A DNA stretch of 64,000 nucleotides, from assembly GCF_921293095.1 (NCBI RefSeq), contig NC_060246.1, positions 132,928,198-132,992,197 of the forward strand, in the 5' to 3' direction. The notes below the pieces were generated by a model. That model was not told the DNA's origin. It was given only the letters and a program-made list of their open reading frames with translations, and did no database searches. This DNA is from Ischnura elegans. Lineage: Eukaryota; Arthropoda; Insecta; Odonata; Coenagrionidae. Position 1 is the stretch's first letter. The number at the start of each line of letters is the position of its first letter. Positions 1 through 12,993 of this stretch are shown here, in pieces. Both the position numbers and the translations under genes were made by a program.

Positions 1-3000
1 GAGGATTCTAAAAAAAAAGCTTCACTTTATGCCAGTAAGTTTTACGGTAGTAAAAGTTAAAAATTAGCCATGCCTTAAATCATTAAAACAAATGCCTGGA
101 GCCTAAAAAAATGTGCATTCAGATTTAAGAAGAAATTTACTCATATCTACTTGGAAAGCTGTTAATAGGACAGGTAGATGCCATGACAGGAATTAATACA
201 AAGAAAGGAAAATGCCAAGTACTTTTCTCCAATTTCTGAGCCTTACATGAATTCTTTCACTTGATATAACGTAAAAATTCAGCATCATCAACTGAAGGCA
301 TACTTAGAGTAAGTACATATTCAAGTTATTGCTTCTTAGATATCTAACAATACTCCAGTACTTCAAGGAAACTGGCAGGTAGGAGGGATGGAGGGAGACC
401 CTGCTTTTAGCAGCCTGCTCTGAACAAATTGTACCAAAGAGACCATGGCTACATGTCCCCTCAAACGGATGGGTGCCGTACTTGCAGTGATCTCCACAAC
501 TGTTTGGGGATTGGGCTCCCTGAGACAAATATTCACCACTATCATGATTAAAACTTTAGCCCTTCCAGTTTAATATTGGCTTAAATCATAGACTTGAATT
601 AAAGCTCCAATTATACTCATATTGTGACGCAGAATCCACCTAAATAATGATTCGGACAAAACTTTTGAATCAGAATGGTAATATAAATTCATTGTACGAC
701 ATCTTTTTGTAATACTGGCCGGCACAATTACTATTACAGCATCTGTTATACTACCCATACATTCCTACATCCTATGTCAATCTGCAGAATGTATTCTAAT
801 AAAAAAAGAAAAATTACTGAAGATAATGAATAATTATTAGGTATACTTATGATGAAATATTAACTATTTATGAGTGTAAATGCTATAAGAGTAAATATGT
901 ATAAGCTTCATCTTATACCAATAAGCACCATTCTTCGTTGACATAGAGATAAATTCATTGAACTAGAGACAGTCACGGATGCAGAGGAAAACTAAAGACA
1001 GGGGGAGGCACAAAAGTTATTTTGAGCTACCAATTCTTTTATCACAATGAAAAATAATCAAGTTAGATGCAATATTAAAGATAGTTTCATTCAAACTGAT
1101 TATACGCACATACAAGATAATGCCATATTATGATATAAAAAAGCTTCAATTGCGGCAATGCAGGCACCCCACAAGGGGGGGGGGGGGCACGCCCCCCATA
1201 CGTATCAGCCACTGCCTAAAGAAGCAAAACCAGCAACACATAGTTGAGTGCCATCTGACAATTAATTCTCTGGCCAATGGATTAATAGGTAACCCAGTCC
1301 TCGAGAAGCCCTCAAAGTGCCTTTCTAATCCTCCTTTTTCTGCCTTCCCATGCTTCACCTATTCCAACTTCACATCCCTTCTCATCCATACTACTTCTGT
1401 TCAACCTCTAAGACATGGTCTGTGTTCACTTTTACAATTTCCCTTAATTTTGCCCACTTGCCGTTACATTTCCCAACAGCAGATGATTAAATTCTAAAAT
1501 TGATCACAACTACCTATGGTGTATCTCCTGAATCTGCAAGAATACCACGTTGATGTACCTGCAAGTCGTTTGAAATGAAATTCCATTGAATCTGAAGAGC
1601 CATTCACCATTTGTAGCTCAGGGTAACTTTGAACTAAGAAAAATGCATTGAAATACTATACAGATTGAGTACAGTACATATTTAAATGTTAAAAACAAAT
1701 CAAATTGGATAGGTGCAGAGGATATTGAGAAGCTAAGATTGTGCCAAAAGACAGAATCACTGGGGAAACAATTACGGATGGATTTTCCTCATTTTTGCTT
1801 ATCTGTTTGGGCTTCCCCCTCCACTGCCAAAGATAATCAAATTACTGATTGAAAATACTAATCTGGATGCCTACAAGATAAACTGAACCAACTTGGAGAA
1901 CAATTTCAATTAAGATTGTTTCAGAGGGTTGAAACTATTTAGCCCCGCAGTGTTAGAAATTTTTTAAACTTTGCAGCAAAAGTATCAGCTTAGATTTAGG
2001 AATAAAGTCACCCTAAGAGAATAAACCCTCATTTCCACCGAGTTATTTTGTAGTGTTTGATGATGCCAGACTAATACACAGAGCTAAGAATAAGTGGGCA
2101 GAGGGAAGGGCACAGTTTAAAGAGCAAGAAAGCATCTTCAGGAATAGTACTAAGCGGAGTATAGGAAAAGAAGCATTTATCACCCATCGTCAATGCAATT
2201 TACTTACTCAGAAGCCTCACATATTTACCTTATAAATCCACAAGTTAATGACATTAAAATTTCAAGTTAATTACCTGGCAACAAGTACCAAGAGAACATA
2301 ATTCTACACTATTTCGGGTCAAGATTTATCAAAAACCACAGAAAGCGGTGAATATCAATACCAAATTACGGACTCAAGTGAGCAAAGAATCCAAAAAATC
2401 AACACCCATAACAAATACATGGGCACTGAACTGACTGGGTTTTAAACACTGGATACATTAATTCCAAAAATACATTCCTACCATACTTCAATGGCTTTCA
2501 AACTTTTTGTGCATCAATTTTGATATGTATTCATGATTGGCATGGATAAAAATTTGAGTGATAACAAAATGACAATAGGGAAATACATATATGCAAAATA
2601 AAACGAGGTAACCTCATTATCAAGTTTCCTAGAGAAATACCAAAACACAAAATTTAATACAACCACTTTAAGCGAAAAGAAATAGACAATATTCAAGATT
2701 TTTTTAAACCTAACATCAGGCTAACAGTTATTAAGGCAAGGCACAGAACACAAAATGATGAATATATGTACATTAAATAACATGTAACAATATAGCTGAG
2801 ATCAGTACCTGAAAAAGGATCACTAGAGATTCTTAACTGAGTCAATTAAATGGTGAGAAAGTGAAAACTGAAATGAGATTACAAAATGAAATCTGTAACA
2901 GGAAAACATGTGCATCACAGTAGATTGGCAATGAATTTCCGGTATGTATGTGACAAGAATGAGGACGAATCGAAATTTAACAAACGAGGGATTGCACACA

Positions 3001-4905
3001 AAGAGAGGTATCATCATCATCACAGATGGAAACCCAAACTGCAAAAAAATATACATCACAATAAAACATGTTCCTCTAATGAGAGAAATAAATTGGAGAA
3101 TAGCACAGCCATTAAGTTACTTCCAATATTATTGCTAACGAATGCTAAATCAATGCTGGTATTCTTGTGCTTGACATAATCTTTGAGCTATTTTTAACAC
3201 TAGTACAGATGCTGCTGTTCACATTCACAGCAGACAGTAATATTATCCAGCCAACTTCACCACACACAACAGCCTAAGATATGAGTAACTTTTGTACCAA
3301 TTAAAGTGTGCAAGTAGTAATTTTCTATTGCACAAATATAATATCCTAAGACTAGGTTGAACACAGTGACATTGGAAGAAAGCAATGCTGGGCTTCAGCC
3401 GCCCATGCCAATAACAAAATCAGAACAAATGAAATGCCATACAAGAACAAAGAAAAAAAACAAATTATAAATGGAATATCAACACCATAACTCACAAGGT
3501 ATATAAAAGTTTCAATAAATTGCAAAAAAATAACTTCTCTTTTTTTTGTCCATCCTAAGTGTTTTTGGAAGCAAACTATGTTTTCTTTCATCATCTCACT
3601 TCCCAGTATAGAGAATGCTCTGCCAATGTGACCATCAAATGACCACAGGCATTTTTAACACATGTATTGCCAAGCAAAAAAATACATTATGGGCAGGTAT
3701 TTACAAATTTTTACACCTTAAGACAAAGTTCCCCAAGGGTAGAAAACACCCATGCACACTTTGGCACTTATATAAAACACGAATGCAGTATACAGTGGTT
3801 TAGAGTGAGTTATACTCACTAAAAAGATGTTTTCCAGTTGATAAAATACTAATTCTACAAATAGAAGACATAAGTAAAAACAGGTACATCCCATATTCAC
3901 ATAGCTCATAAACACAACCACATACACAGACTCAGAGAGGGCTACAATAGCTGCTAAAGCAAAGCGTTCGAAATGGACAAAAATCATAAGGGCCAAAAGC
4001 TCAAGTGACTGAACCTGCATATAGAGCTACCATAGCACAATGATCACAAAATAAAATAAAAACTAATCAAGGATTACATAATTGAAGGAAAGAATTATCA
4101 CCAAATTCATAAAACATAACTTTGCTAACACTCCTCAGACAAGATATGCAGTGTCTTGTCATTCAATGGAAGTAAAGAATGAATAATTTTTCCGCACAAA
4201 ATGAATGAAGGTATGTACTATGAATCACAAAAGTTTCCCCACAACAGGAATGGTGCCATGATTGGTTAATCTGCCATAAAGTGGTGATGATGTCCACCAT
4301 CATAACAAGAGGCTCAAATAATTTGATTAGGCCTCAATGTAGGCTATCAACCACTAAGAATTCTTTTGACCACATTAAACTTTGCCTGTTTAACCACTTA
4401 CCTCAAGAGGCGAGAAATTGCACTATACCAAAGTTTAAACATTCTATTCGCTCGTGGATATTAAGGCAAGCATTTTATTCACTGAATGAATTTTTGGAGA
4501 GCAATACTCTGAACTGTACATTTTGGATAAAGCATATTTTGACAAAGACTATTGCACTGTATTGTGTTTAATGTTGAATGATGTTATATGTTATTATTAT
4601 TAAGTTGAAAACGTGGCTTCTTTCCTTGGGGCATATTTGAAAGGAAACTTTTTTGACCCATAGTACACGTGGCTGACGAAAAGAATGGACACTAGGAGTT
4701 GGCTGAAAATAAGAGTAGATTTAAGTCCCAAAACAACAATTTATTTACTAAGTGGGTATTTCAGGGCATGTTGTTAGTCACTGAAAACAATGCCATGGAA
4801 TCAAAAGAATCTCAGTAATTTATACTCCAAACTACATTTAATCCCAAACAAAATTAAATGAGAAAATTTCAAATTTGCATGCATTTCAATGGAGTGCAAT
4901 GCTTA
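1..4905. other. intergenic 3' flank, no gene recognised
   Basis: This AT-rich stretch lies downstream of the sulfotransferase gene. I see only short, composition-driven reading frames and a G-run near 1176-1188. One GC-richer patch at about 360-520 follows a plausible minus-strand splice acceptor and is discussed as a weak exon candidate in the findings. Confidence 0.5.
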
Positions 4906-6022
4906 AGCCAGCATCACACCATCATTTTATCCATCATTTCCGAGTAATCTCTACAGCGATCACTTGCAAATGATCGTCGCCGGCAATAGGGTAGTTTCCT
5001 TCATCAAAGAAAACGAAAGGCATTGATTGCGATTCATTACCCACCATTACTGAATTCATAATATACAAATTATTTCGTTTTAGAAATACCGGTTTAGATG
5101 AATGGCAATGGTCCGTTTTTATCCTCATTTGAAAAGGGCCAGATTGGCGCCCATGTGATTCCACTCCACGTGACGTTACAGGGACCTAGTTTCTATATGA
5201 GAAGATAGTAGTTACACATCGTCTGAGGTTACCAATGCATGCATGAGGCGCAAAGCTCAGGGAAACATGTCTTAATAATCACTTATTAAAACTGGCTAAG
5301 GTCGGAAAGTTTTCTTCATTTGATAAGGTATTAATAAACCTTTTTTAGCCAAGCGCTACCAGCCAGCAAGGTACTCAGCTACCCGCTAGCATCCTGCGCC
5401 CTATCAGCGCTCAGATCCTTGATCAAGGTCACCTCACAAGGCGGCAGCGGGAACCAGAAAGAAGTCAAACGGAGAGATTTCCCGGCATTCATACTTACGC
5501 GTCACGTTTTCGCGCGCTTGAAAAATTTCACTTTTCATTCAATCGCGAAAAATAGATATCGTCATTTAAAAATCTAAAAGCGTGAAATACGTACTCCAGG
5601 AGTAATAATCTTTCGATTTAGGCAATAAAAAAATAAAAGGAAACCACCCTCTTGTTTTTCGCGATCACTCTAATGATGAGGATTCCCATCACTTTTTTCA
5701 TCACTCGTCTGGTCGCTTTTTCCATTGTCACTAAAACACCATATCAGCCAATCAGAACGCATACCCGTATGGAGCGATTGCAGTGCAACATTTGACAATT
5801 GTGGGAACGACATAGATAAACAAACACGACATATATTTTCGTGATGCGGGTCATATGACAACGAGCTGTGATGTCGGAAGTGACGTGAAAGGCGACGGTG
5901 GGAGGGACGACCTTGTGATTCAGAAAAATGATCACTCGAGCGATCACTTTTCTGGTCGCGAGAAGCGATCGCTCTAGTGATCACTTTTCACGACGAAAGA
6001 AAATGATTGTGTGATTCAGGCT
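4906..6022. mobile_element. non-autonomous PIF/Harbinger-like DNA element
   Basis: The two ends are inverted copies: AGCCAGCATCACACCATCATTTT at the left matches the reverse complement of the right end, with mismatches. Both ends are flanked by TTA (4903-4905 and 6023-6025). A 3-bp TTA/TWA target duplication is typical of PIF/Harbinger transposons. The interior is rich in GATCACT/AGTGATC palindromic words and encodes no transposase, so this is a MITE-like derivative mobilised in trans. The superfamily assignment is inferred from the duplication size alone. Confidence 0.6.
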
Positions 6023-6055
6023 TTAGAGGTCCTTCCCTAGATGACCAAATGCACA

Positions 6056-8113
6056 ATGGGGAACTTGCATGAATTTTTTTTATTTCACAGGCGGACAGAA
6101 AATTATTTTCTGAATACAACAAAGAAAACCGCATGTTTATCTGAGTTTTCCTTCGCGAGATATTTAATGATAAATATTACGAATTTTAAAGCGCGGGAAA
6201 AACTACCTCACCCCCCAAGCCACTGCCGACGAAGCCTCGATGACGTCAAAGGTGCCTAAACATCACGCGAAGCTATTGTTGTGATTGTTTGTAATAGTTG
6301 CCAGCAGTTGTGAGAGCTTCGTTTGTTAGACGTGTTGATTATTTTATATTTAAAGATAAATATCCGACGATAGAGGCTTGGAAGCCCTCATATTTTGCAT
6401 TATTTATAATATTAATATCTGAGTACGGGCATAAAATATAAAACTGGTGCAGTTAAACCAAAAATTATATAATACCTAAATAACATCGTTGTAGGAGTCT
6501 GAGCCACGGCCTTGGAAGGGGGATACGTTAGTTGTAAGTTGATGTTATCGACGGTATATCATTCATTTAAGTATGCAATTAGAACGATTTTGATGTTTAC
6601 TGATGTCCGCTTAGCTTTTATATACAATAACTTCATCCGTTTATTCGTAGGTACCGGAGAATTCGTCGTTTAGGACTGTCTGTGCTTGTATTATGGGGTG
6701 AATTCCAGTCAATGCAACTTTTGCTCGCTGATTGGAGATCTCTAGGAACATTTTTGTGCCAAAATAGTGTTATTTTCAACGTGACGTCTCCCGTTAAACT
6801 ACTGCTAATAATCACAGTGCCAGTGGTTGAAATGCACAAAGTTTGACAAGGTTGAAAAATATTGGCCAAGAGTTATCAGTGTTCCATCGTGATTGAATTG
6901 TAAAAAGTGCTATTACGCTATCGATAAATGTCTAACAGTAGTGTAAAAGTTGTCAGTGGCGTGCTAATCTCCGTTGTCACCGTAGATATGACATTTCACG
7001 ATCACGCTATTGAAATAAAAACTGTGTGTGAAGTTTGTTATTCCATTATTTCAACGAATAGTAGTGAGAAATGTCACCTGTGTCACTTGTGTGGGCTAAT
7101 TTAAGGGTGAATCAGTGAATAAATAGTTGTATTCATCATAACGAGTTCTGTTATTGTAAGTTGTATGTGATGAATATAAGAATGTGACAGTGACATCCAG
7201 TTTTTGATAAGAGTATTTGCCTATTTCCCGCTATATTTTTATGGTATATGCTAGTATATTGTTTATGGATTTACCTATATTATTGAAATAGGTTGTAGCT
7301 TGTGTGTCTGTTGGCAGCGGAACCGATCGCGATATCACATGTGGATTGTGTGCAGACTGTTTTGCTGTGAATTCGTACCGTAGGACGGATAGGACTACCT
7401 TCTCCGCTAATCGGGCGTTGCCAAATTCAACAGCACAGCTTACGATCGTTATCCTCCAGTATTACAAGTTTCTTTTACAACTCGATTTGCCGCCAACGTA
7501 TAGCAATAATTTGTCTTAGCAAATTCCATGAGGGTCATGGCATCAATTTTTGGTGTCCTAAAAAAAGGCTGGTGTCCTAACATCCCATGCCACACGCCTT
7601 ATAGGCGGCTTGCGGGGCATTATGTAGACGTAGATGAATTTCAGGTGTACTATTCGAACGAGTGGCAACGTTATCATCCATTTTTCTGATAACTAAAACA
7701 CACGAAGTGAAACGCTTGTACTTCATCATCCCGATGCCGCGTTATTAATATCCCAAGTAATAATCTAGGCACAATAGCAATAGGAAAACTTACCCAGGAA
7801 TAACAGAACAAAATAAAGTGATGATGAGCGGCTAAATACTCCCTCAAAACAAATTTTACACCAAGCGCTCAGCGTATTTTCCAACTCCCTGCGGTTGTTT
7901 AGGCACCTATGACGTCACGCCTGGCCTCGGCAACGCTCGGGTGTCTTCGCGCAGTGGTCGGCTCAGAGAAATTTTTCTCGATTTTAAATGCAATTTTTTT
8001 ATTTCTTTTGATGTTGAATGGAGAAACTGAAGGTATTTTTGCGAGCTAATGTATCCATTTGACCTATTCAAAATAGTTTTTAGAGCAATCTACGACCCAT
8101 GCAAGTTCCTCAT
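6056..8113. mobile_element. ~2-kb element with long imperfect terminal inverted repeats
   Basis: The left end (ATGGGGAACTTGCATG at 6056) and the reverse complement of the right end (ATGAGGAACTTGCATG ending at 8113) match. Homology resumes about 150-210 bp inward, with the shared core TGACGTCA-AGGTGCCTAAACA (6240-6262 and about 7898-7917). The interior has no long reading frame. It includes GGTGTCCTAACATCCCATGCC-type sequence near 7570-7625 that looks repetitive. It is probably a non-autonomous DNA transposon; the superfamily is not recognised and no target duplication was identified. Confidence 0.5.
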
Positions 8114-11100
8114 TTCTTGGCATTGGGATGTGGAATATTCTCATTCCCCATCCCATCGTATTATGCTCAATCTTTGCAATGCAAGGGGGAGGGGCAGGCA
8201 CATCTAGGGGTGGGACTTTGGTGGCTTGGGCCCTTTGCGAAATATTTCCCTAGTTGCAACCAGCAGTGATACATCTGCTTTGAAGATTACAAGCCCAGAA
8301 GCACTCCATTTCTCCTCTGATATCTGACTCCATTTTTGACATTTCATGCAATTGCCAATAACCAAATAAGAATTTAACTTTGCACATTAGGCAAACAAAA
8401 TACATATACAGTTAAAGTTATGAAATGAATGGCTTTCCGCTATGCGCTAATTGATAACAAAATATCATTATAGGCCACCCCTTGCCACACTAGCAACTCA
8501 AAAGCATATTACTGGCCAACCTGGATCAAACAATATTAAACAGTGAAATCCCCACCATCCACCAATAAATGTTTATGTAAAACTGATATTATTTTGGAAG
8601 TAAGTACGCCACCCTAGGAAGTTGGTGCTAACCACTTATAGGGGCAGGGCACCAAGGTGAAAGCACATTTAAAGCAAAAAGCAACTAGGAGAAGAGTTGA
8701 CCACATTTCATGCCCATTTGCAGGCCTTGACTGTGCCTCACGAAAGGTAGGACGGATAGAGGTAGAAATTACAAGAGCCACATGACATTTATGGGAGCTT
8801 ACAACCCCAATAATTCACAATGTACGACAACAAAAAATCTGGAAAAAATGGGACTAATAATATTAACTTGATTCCGAGAATTGTAGCATACCAAATTGAT
8901 AAGTAAGATTCTGTCCAATTAAGCCATGCCTCTCTGTGTCAAAAATAGTGACATCAACAAAATTTCACTCAACAGAAGTTTCCATGCAAGAGAACTCAAA
9001 CGACCGTCAGGCTGTAAAAGTTCTCCTAATATTAATCCCCCTGCATCCACCAATAAATGTTTACGTAAAACTGATATTACCAGACATTCAATGGAATCAA
9101 CCATTATTCAGCATAATTGTATTAAAGAACAATGGTTTATAAGACAAAAAAAATCTGTTAAATAACAATAAATATTGTTTCAAAATTGTTAAAACTCATG
9201 CAAAAATAAATGAGTTTAAAAAGATGCTCAAGCACAGCACGGAATGTGTGATGAGTACAACCAAAAATAACAATGTCTTTTTTCAATTTTTCACATGCAA
9301 TGAATAGGGGTAAACGACCTTAGTACAAGCATGCACACCAATTATCACCAGACACACTCTCAAACATCAATAAAAAAGTATTCTATAACAACTGCTTTGG
9401 CTTACGAGAAAGTGACACACATGGTATAAGCATTGTGCAGAAGAATGCAAGACTTAGAGAGGGCACTCTCAACTTTAACAGCAATATATTTACATCATGG
9501 AGATAAACAATTAACCAGTGAAACAGTAAAATGTGCTGGTAGAGGCTTAAATAATATTACACCAAACTTTTTTAGTTGGAAATGGAGGAAATATGTTGTC
9601 TACCAATGTACCAAAATTACATTTGGAGTTTACACCTTGAAATCCAAGTGCTTGGATACATTCAGTTTTCGCAGGAGCAAACAAGAATTAGGATGTGTAA
9701 CATCCTTTGAGGATTTCTTATTTGTACAAAATGTTATGAGCTTTGGCTTTAAATTCTTATAAATTAAAATATGACCATCTATACATATGTGCAGTAAATA
9801 ACTGAACCAGTTGAAACACTGAAAAAGATGTCTCAGTTATCACAGAATAAGCTTGCATCTGTAGAGTAAAATACAAGTGCGCTTGGATTTCTGTTATGTT
9901 TCACGAGGTCTGATAAGTAGTAAAAAAACAGCAGATTTTTTATTTGAGATATGAAATGGAAGCAAATACTTGAACCAACAATCGTCCTTTTAATGACCAC
10001 AGTTAACTCTAGATTCTCCATTCTTGCATTATTAGGGTTGCACATCATCTGTGCATGGCTGAGAAATTTTGTAAAGTATTATTGTGAACAGAGGGCTAAA
10101 GAAATATGTACCATGTTTAGCAAAAGATGAGAAGACTCACGTAAAATGAAATAGCTCATAGGGCTAAGTTTGGGCCATGAATTCTCAAAATAGAAAATGT
10201 TTCAGGGACACTAGGTCAATGAATACATGTATGGGCCTTTGCTGTACAAATACTGGCTCTTCTTTGTACATGCACTGATTGAAATTATTGACATCTTATT
10301 GATGTTAACAACCAATATCCTTTTGAAACTTCTAAGAATGGAGAAAATATCACAGATAATCTGCAAAGAGGGCAATGAGAAGCCATTTCATTTAGATTTA
10401 ACTGAATTTTCACCGAATTAAGGGAACAAATCAGCAACAAGTTAGCAAAATCTAGTTGGTGATAAATTTCCAAATGTGACCACCAAGCAGCCCTGAAACA
10501 CTATGGGACTCAATCATGTGACAAAGTTTCTGCCAACTGCCACTATTGCAGGTGAAATTTGCTGATAATGTAGTGAGCTATGGCATTTGTCACATGATAC
10601 TGAGCTGCCTTATTTTCTGAATATGAAAACAATGGTTAGTAAATTCTCTCATTTAATTTAACCACGCTATCTATTGGTCTGATCTATCCCTATGGTCATG
10701 CTTCATAACTTTCTGATCAATACTAACCAGACATTGTGAAACTGGCCTTGGAAGGGGTTTAGCTTGGAGGCTTACTTTTGCAGTGAACTAAACCTGGAGA
10801 GAGCCTGTCATCAATGTGCATAGTATAGCCCTTACTATTCAGACTCCTCTATAGCCGTTAGAAAAGAAAATCAGGAGCTCATTGCAAAGCAATTACTACA
10901 ACTATATATTCTTTAAGCTCAGCAATTCACTCAAATTGATTGGTATCCGAAAACATAAAAGGCTAAAACAAGAATTTGAACTCTGGTTTGCTCTAAATTA
11001 ATGTTGGAATGCATCTTGTCAATCCAAATATTTCGCCCATTTCACCTCATAAAAAATTTGCGAAGAGCATGGAGGTAGCATGGAGACTATATCTAATCAA

Positions 11101-12756
11101 CAATGATTTAACATAAATCTTATTGAATAAATAGTTAATAAAGCCCTGAAGTAAAGTATCATCAAACAAGATAGAGCAAAGTGATAAATCTAGAGGATTC
11201 AGAAGAAAGACTTTTTAAATAACATAACAGTGGCTAGTGCATTCTCTAAAGCTTTGTACAACATGAGCTTAGACATGTACTTATAATATCATTGCAGAGA
11301 TAAAAGCTAACATTTGTGCAGTCTAATATTTGCTATGTGTTCAGGTCCACAAAATTCTATCATATAGCACTGCTCTATTTCACTTATGTTAAAAATAATG
11401 TACCTCCGATAAAACATCACTGTGACGCGGAGGAAACCAGAGAATACTTCCACACAGACTTCAACATGCAATCAGATACAAATAAATAACAGCTGCACAA
11501 AGGACACATGTATACATGTCGCACATATTTACAAATAAATGAGAAGTCCACAGGCTAAAATTGTTAAGTCATTTTATCTGACACCTAGGATATTTTTATC
11601 ACTGTCCTATACATTATCATCAACAAAATAAAAATGAATACCAACTTTCAATAAGTAGTCAAAGAGGTCCAAGGATTAGCTAAGCCAGTAACCCTGAAAT
11701 AATCCATGAGAACTGTGATGGGACCAGTTAAAACAGTTTTAATCTCTAAGGTACTTCTTAAAAGGCATTTGCCATATATTGATACAATGACTTCACTAAA
11801 GAAACAGATTCAATTGCTGATATCAATACATATTTAAGAACCTAACTCAACTATTTAAAGTCAAATGGCACATGATTATAGCACAAGAAGATGAAACCAA
11901 ATTATTTTCTCAAATTATCATTCTCATCACAAATTCTGGAATATACATTTTTCCTTCTGCAGTTTAGTTGAGATAAAGTTAATGGCATGGGGACTTGGGT
12001 AGAGGTTGAACACATTTTGAAATATATCCATGAAAAAAAAATTAAGAATAAGACAATGGATATTCTTAAGGACAAATTTTAAAATAACTTTGGCCAGTGT
12101 TTCACTCCTATGATTCTAAAGCTAGACTTTGAGTTCTAGTACTATAACAGTGAAGTACTAGAACGCATAGCCAATGTGACGACCCAAAATGTTACATTGA
12201 AATCTTAACAAGATTAGCCAATGTACTCCTCAAGCACAAACAGATGTCAAATAAGAATTATGGTTACATTACAACGAAGGAACATTATAAATATTTAAAG
12301 GTACAAATCATCATCAAATTTCATGTCTTTTTGGCAATAAATAACACAATTGAGGTATAATACCAAGGATAGACCTAGGTACATAAAAATAAGAATACTC
12401 TTGGGTAATAATCTGAAATGCTTTTATGAACATAACCATCAGAAAAGTCAGACACCTTTCTATGATTATATTCTCAACATGCACACACGCAATACATGTT
12501 AATGAGTAAGAAAGTTTCATCTTCAACCAATTCATTGAGTAAAGGGTCTACTCATTACTTCAGTCGGTCAATTTTTGTGAGCATTTCAATCAGGAAACTT
12601 CATAGGATGGCCTTCATATCACTTACATAACCCTAGTAAACCACCTGACCACAGGTAGTCGAAGGAATAACGCCCAAAGCAATGAAGATAAAGAGCTCAA
12701 TTGCCCACTATGTACAAACAACATGAAAGCCAGCTGCATCCATATGGACCACAAAA
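8114..12756. other. intergenic 3' flank of the sulfotransferase
   Basis: No gene is recognised. It may include the 3' untranslated region of the sulfotransferase on the minus strand, whose stop codon is at 12757-12759, but I could not fix a polyadenylation site. A 36-bp direct repeat with one mismatch lies at 8556-8591 and 9044-9079. Confidence 0.4.
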
Positions 12757-12993
12757 CTAAGGCCACCCAAAATTGATACCTGTGAGCTGGTAGAAGCGAG
12801 CATTAAAGGGACGGTAAAACTCTCGCAGACGGCTAACAGCGACAGGATCTATGTGTGGATGGCTGCGGCCTTTCGTCTTCCCAAGACAGTGGGGACTAGG
12901 GCTACCCTCTGATTTCATCAAGCACGGGAAGCCCTTGGTTGCATTGAAGTAAAAGTGCTTCTCTGTGATGACACGTTTCAAACTGAGAAAATC
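12757..12993 (-). CDS. Hs3st-B: Hs3st-B terminal coding exon
   Basis: The acceptor gttcag opens the exon at 12993 and the TAG stop is at 12757-12759. It encodes residues 304-381: [17 protein letters not shown], then FPCL and [10 protein letters not shown] with the two cysteines that form a disulfide in known 3-OST structures, and the closing [16 protein letters not shown] block ending in FGWP. Length and C-terminus match insect family members. Confidence 0.95.
   Translation of the reverse strand, partial: DFLSLKRVITEKHFYFNATKGFPCLMKSEGSPSPHCLGKTKGRSHPHIDPVAVSRLREFYRPFNARFYQLTGINFGWP

Noticed and set aside
1176-1188. G homopolymer run
   Set aside because: Simple-sequence tract without further structure.
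1120-1497. 125-codon plus-strand reading frame
   Set aside because: It spans a G homopolymer, has no family-like motif and is overlapped by frames of similar quality on the other strand.
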